Source: Coccinella septempunctata (taxonomy: Eukaryota; Arthropoda; Insecta; Coleoptera; Coccinellidae). From it: a DNA stretch of 64,000 nt. Positions 25,453-37,500 of the stretch are shown here, piece by piece (position 1 is the stretch's first letter; each line of letters begins with the position of its first letter). Below the pieces are notes generated by a model. That model was not told where the DNA came from, made no database searches, and saw nothing but the letters and a program-made list of their open reading frames with translations. Location: contig NC_058190.1 of NCBI RefSeq assembly GCF_907165205.1, positions 46,054,116 to 46,118,115 of the forward strand. The letters run 5' to 3'. Both the position numbers and the translations under genes were made by a program.

Positions 25453-26674
25453 GGGGAGACTAGGGAGCATTGATACATGGGGAGGCTTGATACAGGCTTA
25501 TATCCGCGGTCTGTAGCCGTTTTCAAAAGTATTATACTAGTGAACACTATTCTTTGGCAGAGGGCATTGCGTGACATTAATCTGTAAGGCTAACAATAGT
25601 TTGTTTGTGAAATATTCAACAAAGAGTGTTTCGAGGTGAGAAGTTGTAAGTTTTTACTCAAGTTACCTAAGGATTTTATGATCATACATTAATTCTTCGG
25701 CATAAACAAATATTTCACTGGGAAATATGCATAAAACTACTCAATTGACAGTTTTATTCGGTTTTCAAAATATATGAGTATAAGATGGAAACATGAATCC
25801 CTTTAAAAATTGTTTTCAGGGAGGTTTGAGACATTTCTCGTGGGGAGGCCTGATACATGTATCATCTTCAAAAAATATTCCGTAGCTAGTTGGATAGGCC
25901 TTCATGAAGGCGTTTTCACCATCCAACATATCAAGGGGATTTTTAACAACTGGAATTTATCCGTACAATCCCTATGTATTTATCGAGGCCGACTTTTCTT
26001 ATGTGGATGTGACTAACCGACCATTTACTGATTTTTCTACACCTATGGGACCAAAGCAAGCCAGTATGATTGCTGACCTACCTACTGAGCTAAATAATTC
26101 TAATACATCCAGAAGCATACATAGCCGAGGCAGAACAAGAACCAAAAAAATCATACAAAAGAGGTATACGTAAGAAAGAGTATGTAGTCAGGGGTATTTC
26201 GGACAATGAGGATGACACGGTTGAAGAATATGACTAAGAGGGCGAAGATGTAGCCTATATATATAATGTAATGGTTCATTTTCATCCTCTAGATCAAACG
26301 AATTCTGGATCAGGTGTCAGGTGTGCTCGCAATGGCGCGACGAAGAATCTGCCGGTGTTAGAAAAGGCACAAAAATGTTTATATGTGACATCTGCAAGTG
26401 ATGCCAATGGGACTTATATTTTCAATTTGTGTCTCATGCCTTCCAGTACATCGTATCAATCCTCCCATATGTGGGGAGGCTTGAGACAGTTTGCATGTTT
26501 TTGTGTTCAACGTTCTGTACAGAATAAGATGCTTATGTTTTGAGACTTCTATATTTATTTTGTTGAACGATTAATTGAAGAATTATATATTATAAGAAAA
26601 GTCCTGTTTCTTGATATAATTCAGTTTCCAAAATAAAAATTCCAAAAAACGTATCAACCCTCCCCAGTCTCCCC
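25453..26674 (+). mobile_element. pogo-like element with transposase C-terminal remnant
   Basis: Ends are GGGGAGACTAGGGAG (left) and CTCCCCAGTCTCCCC (right), inverted and flanked by TA (25451-25452 and 26675-26676). Plus-strand frames at 25810-26173 contain GFLTTGIYPYNPYVF followed by EADFSYVDVTNRP. This is the (G)F..TGI.P.NP..F...DF signature seen at the C-terminus of pogo/Tigger-type DDE transposases. The part upstream (RPDTCIIFKKYSVASW) is in another frame, so the gene is broken, and the catalytic triad region is absent. The element is a decayed internal-deletion derivative; its sister is at 33335-34217. Confidence 0.7.
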
Positions 26675-26676
26675 TA

Positions 26677-28548
26677 TATCAATGGTGATATGGCAATGAG
26701 CGAATCACTTATTTCTGAAAGCTACGCTCATAATCGATCCTCTAAGACCTGCTGCAGGAAGCTGTAAATAATATTTCAATTACCAGCGTGTCTGGCATCG
26801 GTATCCGGAATCGAAATCTGCAGATTCATTATCTGAAAGATTGAAATTAAAAATAACTTTCAGTCGTGTTGTAATTACGTGTATATTGTTCGTGCCAGAC
26901 TACGGGTTCATCCTTGGCTGATCAAAGTGTGTAGCCGATGATCTTAGAAACCGCTATTGATGATCGGCACTATTTATGAAGGATCGATCTTTAAGAATAG
27001 ATCTTAGGTGGAATTTGGAGATGAGGTAGATAAAATAACCGTTGTACTTGGCCATGATGCAGGAGTTTTTAGTGAATACATTGAGTAAATGACTAATTAG
27101 AAAAGTGTAATAAGTGCATGATAAGATTTTAGCCCATATATCTCAGTTTTCCACAAAGGTTTACCCAAGAAATCTTCAAAATATCAATGACTACTGGATT
27201 CAGTATGGAACCAAGTCGATACATAAAGGGAAATTTATACGTGATCTGTGATCAATTATTGAGCAGTGTATTTACTTGATTCCATACTTTATCACAAGCC
27301 TGTATAATGATCTGAACTTCGGATCATTTTCCGAATCGTTTGGTGACCATCGCAAGATCTCGCTGAAATACTGACTCGGCCGTCTGCATTCAGATTCTCA
27401 GCATTTCAGCTTCCCACATGAATGTCAATGATGTCACAGCTGTCGCAAGTTTTCCTGCCATTTCTGTCACAGGCTGCCTAATTAATTTAGTCGTAAAATA
27501 GGTTGTTTTCTATTTGTACGAGTCTGTTCCGAGTTTGGAATCGCATGCAACTGAGAAACAATGTCCCCTCCCCACTCTTCTTATAACTTATTCATTAATC
27601 TTCGTTTCTTTGTTTCGTTTCCTCGTTTATCCGAGCATCCTTATTTGCATGAAACTCATTTATCTTCTGCATCACTTCATCCCGTATTGAAATATATTCA
27701 ATTCAATCAGCATCCGATTGCCGGAGAGTGATATTGGGAAAGAGAATGTGGGATTTGCTGAATCTTACTGAGGTTACTCACCATTTGAGTCTTTTTGAGT
27801 AACAATTGGTTGCTTGAACATCTCCAAACAAGGAGTATCTGGAAGGCTGCTTTTTTTACCTGAGGTCAAACAGAATTCACACCAAAAATGTGTGAGTAAG
27901 CTATTCAATATGTGTTCAAATGTTGTTTGAAAATGGAGCTTCGACCACAAGGCTTCTATGTAGGAAGATAATGTACCTACTTCAACTTATCGATTGGTCT
28001 TGCAAGGCTACTAAAGATGCAACAAATTTAATAACGTTTCATCTATAGAATCATCACATCTATGCTGAAATATGAGTGTCGTAATTTCTCTACTTATAAT
28101 GTTATTTCATTTCTATTGTTGTGGTGTCAATACGAAACCCACCTGAGCAACAGAAATATAGTCGATTGAATGCACGTTTAACTTTCTCTTAATCTCTGTA
28201 CAATGCAGAATCCGCAGGAGATTTGTCTAATCGCAATTTTTTAACCTAACCCTATTGGACAGTTCCATTTATATTGGAGTGATAAGTTTATGTACCTACT
28301 TCAATTGTGAGCCGGGTGTTCTAGTTATATCTATTCACGCGGTTGATTCGATCCATTTATCCTTGCTATCTTTTACACTTTTTCAGAATCGATTGAAGCA
28401 GACAAAGAATAACCAAAGTAATGCTGAAGAACTGTTTTCAGCTATACAAGTCCATTTGTCCATTGGCTTAATTTATTCCCATCATGTAGCAACACAACAT
28501 AATACTTCATTTATTTCCAGCTGACTCAAAGACCCACGATACCATGTG
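26677..28548. other. Spacer upstream of the CABIT gene, probable regulatory and 5' region
   Basis: No protein exon is supported. A good splice acceptor (TTTATTTCCAG, ending at 28520) precedes the start codon by 28 bases, so the first coding exon probably joins to a 5' UTR exon further upstream that I cannot place. Confidence 0.4.
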
Positions 28549-31500
28549 ATGCGACGCAACAATAAGATGTTTGGAAACACCACAGTTTCGTCCAGGAGCA
28601 GCTCTAGCAGGAGTGGAAACAGCTATGGAAGAAACTCATCCATGCCCTCCCTACGTATGCACAATCCCCTCTCCCCCAAGACCTCCTTCAACCCTCTGTT
28701 CAGGCATTCCGACCAGCTGACCAGTTTCGACGCCTCTAACTTCGTTCTGCAGGACGACAAATGCAAGAGGTTGGAGAAGAAGCGTACGTACCTCAGGAGA
28801 TACAACTCCCACGAGTCGAGCTACAGCTTCGACATAATCAAGAGCGACTCGCAGGACAACACCCCTGATTCCACGAAGAGCAGGATAGGTAGCATAGAGG
28901 AGTCGCATTCTTCTTCTGCTGACAGGAGGAACGATAAGGAATTTGGAGCCAGGGACTTCTTGGAACGGTACTCCCTTCCCAGGGTGGTCAAGATCGATGG
29001 GGGTGAACCGCTGCTTCTGTACAGGTGCTTCGATAGTTTTACCAAGATCCAAGCGAAGGCTGTGTTTTTCAAAAAGGGGAAGGAGAAGGTCGACGAGAAC
29101 CTACTGCAGTTTCCGGAGGGTTATTCAGGTGAGGAATTCGAGTAACATACGAAAGGTGAATCAGCCAAAAATGGTGAATCTCCCAAATAAGTTTGATCTA
29201 TCGATAAAGGTTGATCTACGAGCTTACTAGTATTAATCTTGTCGAGTAAAATGATATGTTGAACGTGGAATCTCTCAAGGGGGCTGAGAAAAACTAGAGT
29301 ATTACTTGGTGTGATTCTTTCGAAGCAGAAATAAGTGTGGAATAGTGAGTAAAAACGCATTAGAGTAGAAAATTATAATTTTATACTCCTGTGCATTTCT
29401 ACTTCTTCACTTTTATTTTAGCAGTCGCTTGGCCATGGAAATTTGACACATTTCACTCTGTATAGTACGAAAATGTGGGGTTATGACGCTTGTCAAAACA
29501 TTTTTGGGTTTTAAATCAACGCTATGTTGCCCGTTCTACGTAAAAGTTTCTGTTATCACGTATTTTATCACAATGTCGAATCTCTTCGGAAAATATGTGA
29601 CGAACATAATTGTAGTTTATATAAAAACTTATTGAAGGCGTACCAAATCCAGTTATTTGCATGGAAAATACAAGAGATCAGTATAATATCATAATATGCA
29701 CTAGCTTGAGGAGAGTTAATGTTCGTTATCTTCTTTGGCTAAAGTTTGAATACGTTACATCAGTTGTAGATTTCAAAAATATTAACTCGAAGATGAAATG
29801 AATATGTTGCAGTGGTTGGGACTGGGTATCTCCCGAAGGAATTGACAGATAATTACAAGAATGTTAAATTCTTCAAAAAAAATCATATCTTGCATCAATA
29901 TGAGTAGAAAGAACTAAAGAAAGTTTCAATCAAGATGAACTTCACCTTTGAACAAAAATTTCAGATTTGTATAAACAATTAGCAGGACAACTGGCGCATA
30001 TTTGTGGTTGTTCATCTTAATGCATTGATATAATAATAATAACTCGGTATTTATTGGTACCTTAAGACATTTACAATGTATAGGACAAGTCAAATGAAAA
30101 ATAGAAAAATCAATTTTCGGGAACTTATTCTACGATGACATTCATCGAAAATCCTGTAGTAAACTTTTCGCATTAATTCACTCAAACATAAAACTCTCAA
30201 ATGCTACCCCTTTTTTGGGTCTTCCAATAGAAGGAAATTCTTTGTCATCCTCTTCATTCACAATCTTTTTGATTGTGGAAATATTCAGCTGAAATATAAG
30301 TCGTTTAGATTCAGATACATTATTTAAATTCTCTTACATTGAATATGTTCGCTACCGTCTGACGTATTGTGGATTTTAGAATATCAGTTTATATAACTAC
30401 TAGAATGAGCGGACCTAAATTCTAAATAGTACTTCCTGAAACCCTGTCTTTTTTTCAATCACTTTCGGCATTTTCGTAATAAAAATCGATATTAGTTGTG
30501 GCAACGGCGTTATGACATTAACGACATTTCATGAGTGCCAACCTTATTCCGTTCTAGTTACAAAAACTTGAGAAAATTATTTCATGGCCAACCGACTGCT
30601 GAAATAAATGTGAATGGAGTATACTTTATCCCACTGAACTTAGCATAGCGTTCTTGTAGAACGCACCTACAAAGTAATCAAAAATTAATTAGCTTCCTAA
30701 TACCTACTAACCCTGCTTCAGCAGATGAAAAATGACCTCATTATTCGGCATTTATTCCAGTTAATCAACACCAAAAAGATATGATCATGATCGATGTAAC
30801 AGAGCAAAGCGTTCAAAAACGTATCGTTTTCTCTCGATAGGTGCATGTCCCATTTACAAATTAATTACAAAAACCAACACTCCAGTCGTGGCGGTCTGCA
30901 AAACGATCCATCTTTCTAACATCCACTTACATAATTAAAACTTCACGTGCACTAACAGACCCTAATTAAAATATGTGAACCATTCAATTATGTATAGATA
31001 AAACAGTCTGGCAGAGCTCTCGTTTATCAAATCTCACCTTTAATATATCAGAATATAATGAAATCGTCATTTTAGCAACGCCCATAAATAGATTGGTATC
31101 TGATGGAGTAGCCAGTTGTTTCTTTGGATTGTGTAAGAGCAGTAAGAGCACTTTCCCTGGCCATAATGATTTCGAATTATTATACTGCGTGGGCTTGTCA
31201 ATAGCATCCGACAGAATCTAACACCCTCTTGGTCTGGGTATGGTTAAACAGTTAACATACGACCTTGCACAGGTAGTTTCTATCTCGTAAAATGCTAAAT
31301 CATTGGAGTTTATAGTTACAATTTTTTTCGGGACGATGATTTGCGACCCGACTTGTAAATCTCTTTTATGTGGAGCTCGGAATAGAGGATAGGATAGTTG
31401 CAAAAATTTTGTTAAGTTATGTGACGTCTGGGCGTTTCGTATTCATGGTTATTGCCCTTTGTTCAAACTTCAACCTGGACACGCATACGAAATATTGAAA

Positions 31501-34500
31501 ATATTTTTAAGAGTGTTCCAATCAGCATTTCAAAACTATTTCTTGTGAAGCAAGTTGCTAATTATTTCATAATGAGCTCATACATGCTGAATTTAAGGTC
31601 TATTCAATTCATTGTTCATGGAAAGATTATAATACAAGCTGTAAATGAAAAAATTTCATTACTGTCGGTTTCCTGGTTTCTTAGAATACATTTAATGTCT
31701 CTTCTCCAAATAATAATTCGAAATAAAAAACTTTAAAACCGAGGAAATTTCAATTTTTGAAAAAGGCCAACATAGTTTCGAAGCAACTTGAGAATTATTT
31801 TGTGAAATTTACCTCTCGAAAATTCTCGATGTAGGCGGAATGAAATTGTTTGGGTGTCAATATTGTTAAATAATGATTCGTTGTACAAGCCAATAGTTGG
31901 CGTTCGATCCAATTTACCATTCAATCAATATCTCGGTTGCGTCCATACATCAATAAATTTACAATTGAAGATTTCGTACACAAAGAGAAAAAGCATAATA
32001 GAATAAGCTCAAGGATGAAATAATCATTTGGGTTGACTAAATTTAAATAATTTATCATAATAAATATTCGCAAATTTGCTGAATGTTTGTGACCTGAATT
32101 ACCCAGCGGAATAATGAGAGTCGGTAATTTAGGTTGAACTCGATAAAACACATTATGATAAGAATGACAAAAGCATGTTACTTGATATTCTATTGAGGGA
32201 AGGGAAAGTGAAAATATCTTGTACCTACGCATTTCGAAGCGTGGAAAATTCTACCAACGCGTTGTTAGAATTTCGAATCGCTTTTTAATGAAAGACTAAT
32301 TACAAGTAGACAAGTACTTTAATCATGAAACAAATCAGATTTTCTGTTGGATCTATTTCAGTCAATCATAAAATATATTTTGAGCATGAAAAAATATTAA
32401 GACAATGAAAGAAAAGATAAGACTTTAAAGCTTTAATGAACTATATCAATTTTCTTGTTGCTGGACCAGATCTTTGGGCATCTTGAACACTACATGTTGC
32501 TTCAAATTTCCTACTTACTATAAAGACGTTCAGGTAACCTACCATAAGAAGTGTACAGAAATTGTTTCTGCATTCACCAATTCATTAGGACAGTTTCTAC
32601 AGCTCTCAGCTTCTCACTATTTTGCCACCTGAAGATGCTGTTGTGATAACGAAAGCGAAACACGTGTAGTAGTGAAATACACTGCGCAAAAAAACTCTGC
32701 ATTGACTTTTTAACTTATTTTTTATGTTCTCTCGGGAAGGTTTTGAACGAAACTATACACATTGAATGGAAGAAAAATTCAGGATTTCACCGAATCTTAT
32801 GTGAAAGAAGAGAAATGAACAATTTTCAAAATACTGAAATGCTGATAAGTGATTTAATAGTTGGTATTTCCACCCCTTGCGTTAATTACAGCTCGGCAAC
32901 GACGGTTCATACTCAAAATGAGTGATCTTAAAATGTTCTGATCTAATCCTTCCCAGATTTCTCCGAGTTGGCTTCCTAAGTCATTAAGAGTAGCTGGATG
33001 ATTTTCTGAACTTCTCAGCCTTCTAATGAGGTTGTCCCAAACCTGCTCAATCGGATTGAGATCTTGACTTCTTGCTGGCCATTCCATTCGAGAGACTTCA
33101 ACCTCTTCAAGGTACTCCTGAACGATGCGCGCACGATGGGGTCTGGCATTATCGTCCATAAAAATGAAATTTGCACCAATGTATGGGGCAAATGGCACTA
33201 CATGCTCTTAAAGAATGTTCCTTATATACTTATCAGCATTCATAACTCCATTATCAACGACCACTAGGTCTGTGCGAGCAGTCAAAGATATTCCACCCCA
33301 TACCATAATCGATCCTCCCCCGAAACCAGTAGTAGGGGAGACTGGGGAGGGTTGATACGTTTTTTGGAATTTTTATTCTGGAAACTGAATTATATGAAGA
33401 AGCAGGACTTTTTTTATATTATATAATTCTTCAATTAATCGTTCAACAAAATAAATATAGAAGTCGCAAAACATAAACATCTTATTCTGTACAGAACGTT
33501 GAACACAAAAACATGCAAACTGTCTCAAGCCTCCCCACATATGGGAGGATTGATACGATGTACTGGGAGAGTAATCGAGAGGATTATTCAGCTCAGTAGG
33601 TAGGTCAGCAATGATACTGGCTTGCTTTGGTCCTTTAGGTGTAGAAAAATCAGGAAATTGTCAGTTAGTCACTTCCACACAAGAAAAGTCGGCCTCGTTA
33701 AATATATGGGGATTGTACGGTTTTTAAAAATGCCTTTGATATGTTGGATGGTGAAGACGCCTTCATGTAGGCCTATCCAACTAGCTACGGAATATTTTTT
33801 GAAGATTATACATGTATCAGGCCTCTCCACGACAAATGTCTCAAACCTCCCTGAAAGCAATTTTTAAAGTGATTTATGTTTTCATCTTATACCCATATAT
33901 TTTGAAAAGCGAATAAAACTGTAAATTGAGTAGTTTTATGCATATTTCCCAGTGAAATGTTTGTTTATGCCGAAGAATTAATGCATGATCATAAAACCCT
34001 TAGGTAACTTGAGTAAAAACTTACAATTTCTCACCTCGAAACACTCTTCGTTGAATATTTCACAAACAAACTACTGTTAGCCTTACATATTAACGTCACG
34101 CAATGCCCTCTGCCAAAAAATAGTGTTCACTAGTATAATACTTTTGAAAACGGCTACAGATCGCGGATATAAGCCTGTATCAAGCCTCCCCATGTATCAA
34201 TGCTCCCTAGTCTCCCCTATTCAGGAAATTGCACTGAGCATATCTTTCATGTGGACGTCTGTATACAAGGGAACGTCGATCACAATGGTATAGGCAGAAT
34301 CTAGACTCATCTGTGAAGAGAACTCTTTCCCAATCGGCCTCTTCCCAATGGATATGCTCTCTCGCAAAATCCAAACGCGCCCTTCGATGGGCTGGGGTAA
34401 GAGCTGGGCCTCTTGCCACGACACGAGGCCTTAAATCATATTCTCTGAGGCGATTTCTTATTGTCTGAGTGCTAATTTGCACTTCATGAGTTTGCTGAAG

Positions 34501-37500
34501 CTGAATTTGAAGGAGGCTACCGGTTGCAAACCGTTGTCTCAACGAAGAAACTCTCAAGTAACGTTCTTGAACGGCAGTTGTTACCCGTGGTCTACCCTGT
34601 CCTGGTCTTCGGACATTCATACCTGTCTCCCTGAATCGCTGCAACATTCTGGACACACTTGTATGGGAACTCCAAACCTTTCTGCAATACTTGTGTATGT
34701 CCACCCTTCTTCTCGCAAAACTACCGCTTGGGCAAATTCCTCTTGGGTCAAATTGCGTGTTTCGCGTTGCATAGCGATCGAGTGTAGAAAATCAAACGAA
34801 AGAAAAACTTTTGATCACTAGAATTGATCGAGAACAACTGATTTTAGAATGGAGCCAATACATTCAAAATCTGATAATATCATCTTTTTTTATTCCTGCT
34901 GGGAAAAAACATCTGTATTGAAGAAAACCGTTGAAATTGGATAACATATGCATGCATAATTCTGATAAAAATAATTATCATTGAGAACACCTTCAGTTGT
35001 AGAATAAATTTGAGATTTCCATAATGTGCGTTAATTTTTTTGCGCAGTGTAAATCATCTAAAATGATGTAATTCAGTTTTTGATAATCTCTTCTAGGGAA
35101 TATGATGAACAATATTAACTTGCACCTTTTGTGCTGCCAAAAATCCTTGAAAATTCCCAATGACTAAAAATTAAATAGGAGGCTTCCATCAGCATCGCAA
35201 AAAACCAACCTTCCATCAAATTGTACTTCTATGCTTGGAGTTCGTGACTAGTATTGTCTCTAGTAGATGTTAATGTACCATTCTGCCCTTGAGTCGGCGA
35301 TATACCAATTTCATTTTATAGATATAGGCTACCTTTTTTGCCTGTGGCTGTTGCATGGGTTGTACCTAGTATACGCGATTCTTAATTAGCCTACACTTAT
35401 TGTTTCTCAGATCTAGGAAGGTTAACGAGACAGCCGATTACGTATAAGGTTCAGAACCCAATAAGGCAGGTAGCATACTATACATACAGGGTGCTCCACA
35501 TGAACTCTTTTCATCATATTCGTTAGGAGAATGGCTGTGGGGTTTTATGAGCCATCTGAGAATTTGATTCCTAATATATTTTTTCAAAGCGAAATGGACA
35601 ATTTGATTCAATTGAAGGAAGAAAAAACTTCGTGAACTCTTCTGCTCTACAAAATGTCTATTTGAGATATGAACCAAAACTGAGTTAGCCATACTCATAC
35701 TCCTCTGAACTAAACATCAGAATAGTTGTCTGCATATTCATAGCTTTAACTGTAAGACATCATAAAAGCAGCGAATTTCTCACAACTATTCTGTTAATTG
35801 AATAGTTCTGTGAAGTATTCAAGTCAATATGAGAAATTCCCAGTGTGAAAAATTGAAATTACCGCTACTGGTGGAATCCGGTTGGTTTGGAAGCACCAGA
35901 AAGCTACGTAAACTATTTTACGACCACTTAATTAGAGTGAAACAGGTGTTTAACGAAACAACAATGTGATATTCACGTTGAATGATACTGAAATTTATGC
36001 AGTCAAATTCAATTTTACAAATTCCTGTGAAAGCCTGATCTGACTCCTCCGATATTTCTTTGCACAAAACAACTGGCCTACAGCGTTGCCATAAAATCGT
36101 ACCAACGGATAATAAGTGCTACAAATTTAATTAGTTATAACAGTGGCAGTAAGCACTTGAGTACCTATCCCTAATTTGTAGCGGTTCTGAATACAAAATT
36201 AACTTCATAAAAGCCAGTGAATGCACGATCATGTATAAATTTCTTCTCTCTGTTTGTAGGTCGAAAAAAAAGACGTAAACGAAAAATTTGATGAAGCCTG
36301 ATTCTCTGAAAGGACTGCGGTATTCTTGTAATTATTGCATGTCATCAAAAATTATCGTGTACCTAGTGTGCATTTCTTCTACAGCTCCTTTGAGCTTAGC
36401 TCAATCTCGATCTTACCACAATATCTTGGTCTGCAAATTTTCGTATAACGACTCAATTAATTTAATTTCAGTCGAGTATTATCTCGACATCTATCAAAAA
36501 ACAAGTACTTCACTGAGTAAAGCAACTTTCCTATTCAAATCTCAACACAGTAAATCTATCTATATGACTTTATCCACCTGCCTTCAACGGCTACTTGTAA
36601 TCTTACTTTCTCTCTTCTGTAAAACGAAAAAAGGCTAAGCGAGTATTAATAGCTGACTGGCGCTCTTATTTATTATTCTAGCTAAAACAAAGAATAACAG
36701 AATTTCACGCAATGTTGCCCACATTCAATAAAAATGTGGACAATTGCTCGATTAGATAAGTTCGATTCAAATGTAGGTTTCTGGTACGTTTTGTTGGCAA
36801 ATGAGATAATATTGATGGACAAACCATTGGGAGTTAACGTGTCATTTGCATATATTGTTGGGACTGACAAATTTATGGTTGTGGGTTATCGAACATTATC
36901 AAATATACGTAACAAGCTTCTTGAAAAATTCCCAATCATTTTCCATATTGAACGTAAGCGAAGAAATAGAACCACACCACTACATATACCATTTAAGAAG
37001 TTGTACCATTTAGGTTGAGATGCTTGATCGAAATTTTCATTGAAGGTTTTCTCAATTTGAAAGCCTAGAAGAATATATGTTCATTGAATATATTCATGAT
37101 TTTTTTAATATAATATTTTGGTATTTTATTGTAGTTGAAAATAATGTGAGTCCTCCTATTGATAACAACATGTTGCTCCCGAAAGCTCAATGAAGACATT
37201 GTAAAGGAAACGCTCGACAAATAGATATTTCAAAACCTGAAATGTTCAAGAAGCGTGTCCGTCCAGATTGAATCAGGGAAGTGTGTAAAACGTGGAAATT
37301 ATAGCAACTTATTTATGACCTCACAATTATTATCTCTATTAAAATGATCAACTTATGAGAGAAACTTTCGTTGAAATCAGGTTAAGGCCAGTTCGACGTG
37401 TGTATTGGCTATTACTTTTCAGTCTACAAAAATCGTCAAAGCAATTTAGCATTGGCGCTGTCGACAAATTACAATACAATCAGTATTTATTTTCGCGTAA

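Larger units (their letters stand above)
32680..35049 (-). mobile_element. Tc1-type transposon, interrupted
   Basis: Terminal inverted repeats CACTGCGCAAAAAAA (32680) and TTTTTTTGCGCAGTG (ending 35049) are flanked by TA on both sides (32678-32679, 35050-35051). Without the 883-bp insert at 33335-34217 the element is about 1.5 kb, normal for Tc1. It lies in reverse orientation inside CABIT-gene intron 1. Confidence 0.9.

Noticed and set aside
28623..29072. Long minus-strand frames opposite the first CABIT exon
   Set aside because: They are antisense shadows of the codon-biased exon and have no domain or splice support.
36288..37018. Frames of 116 and 94 codons in the CABIT-gene intron
   Set aside because: Low-complexity composition, no domain, no flanking signals.
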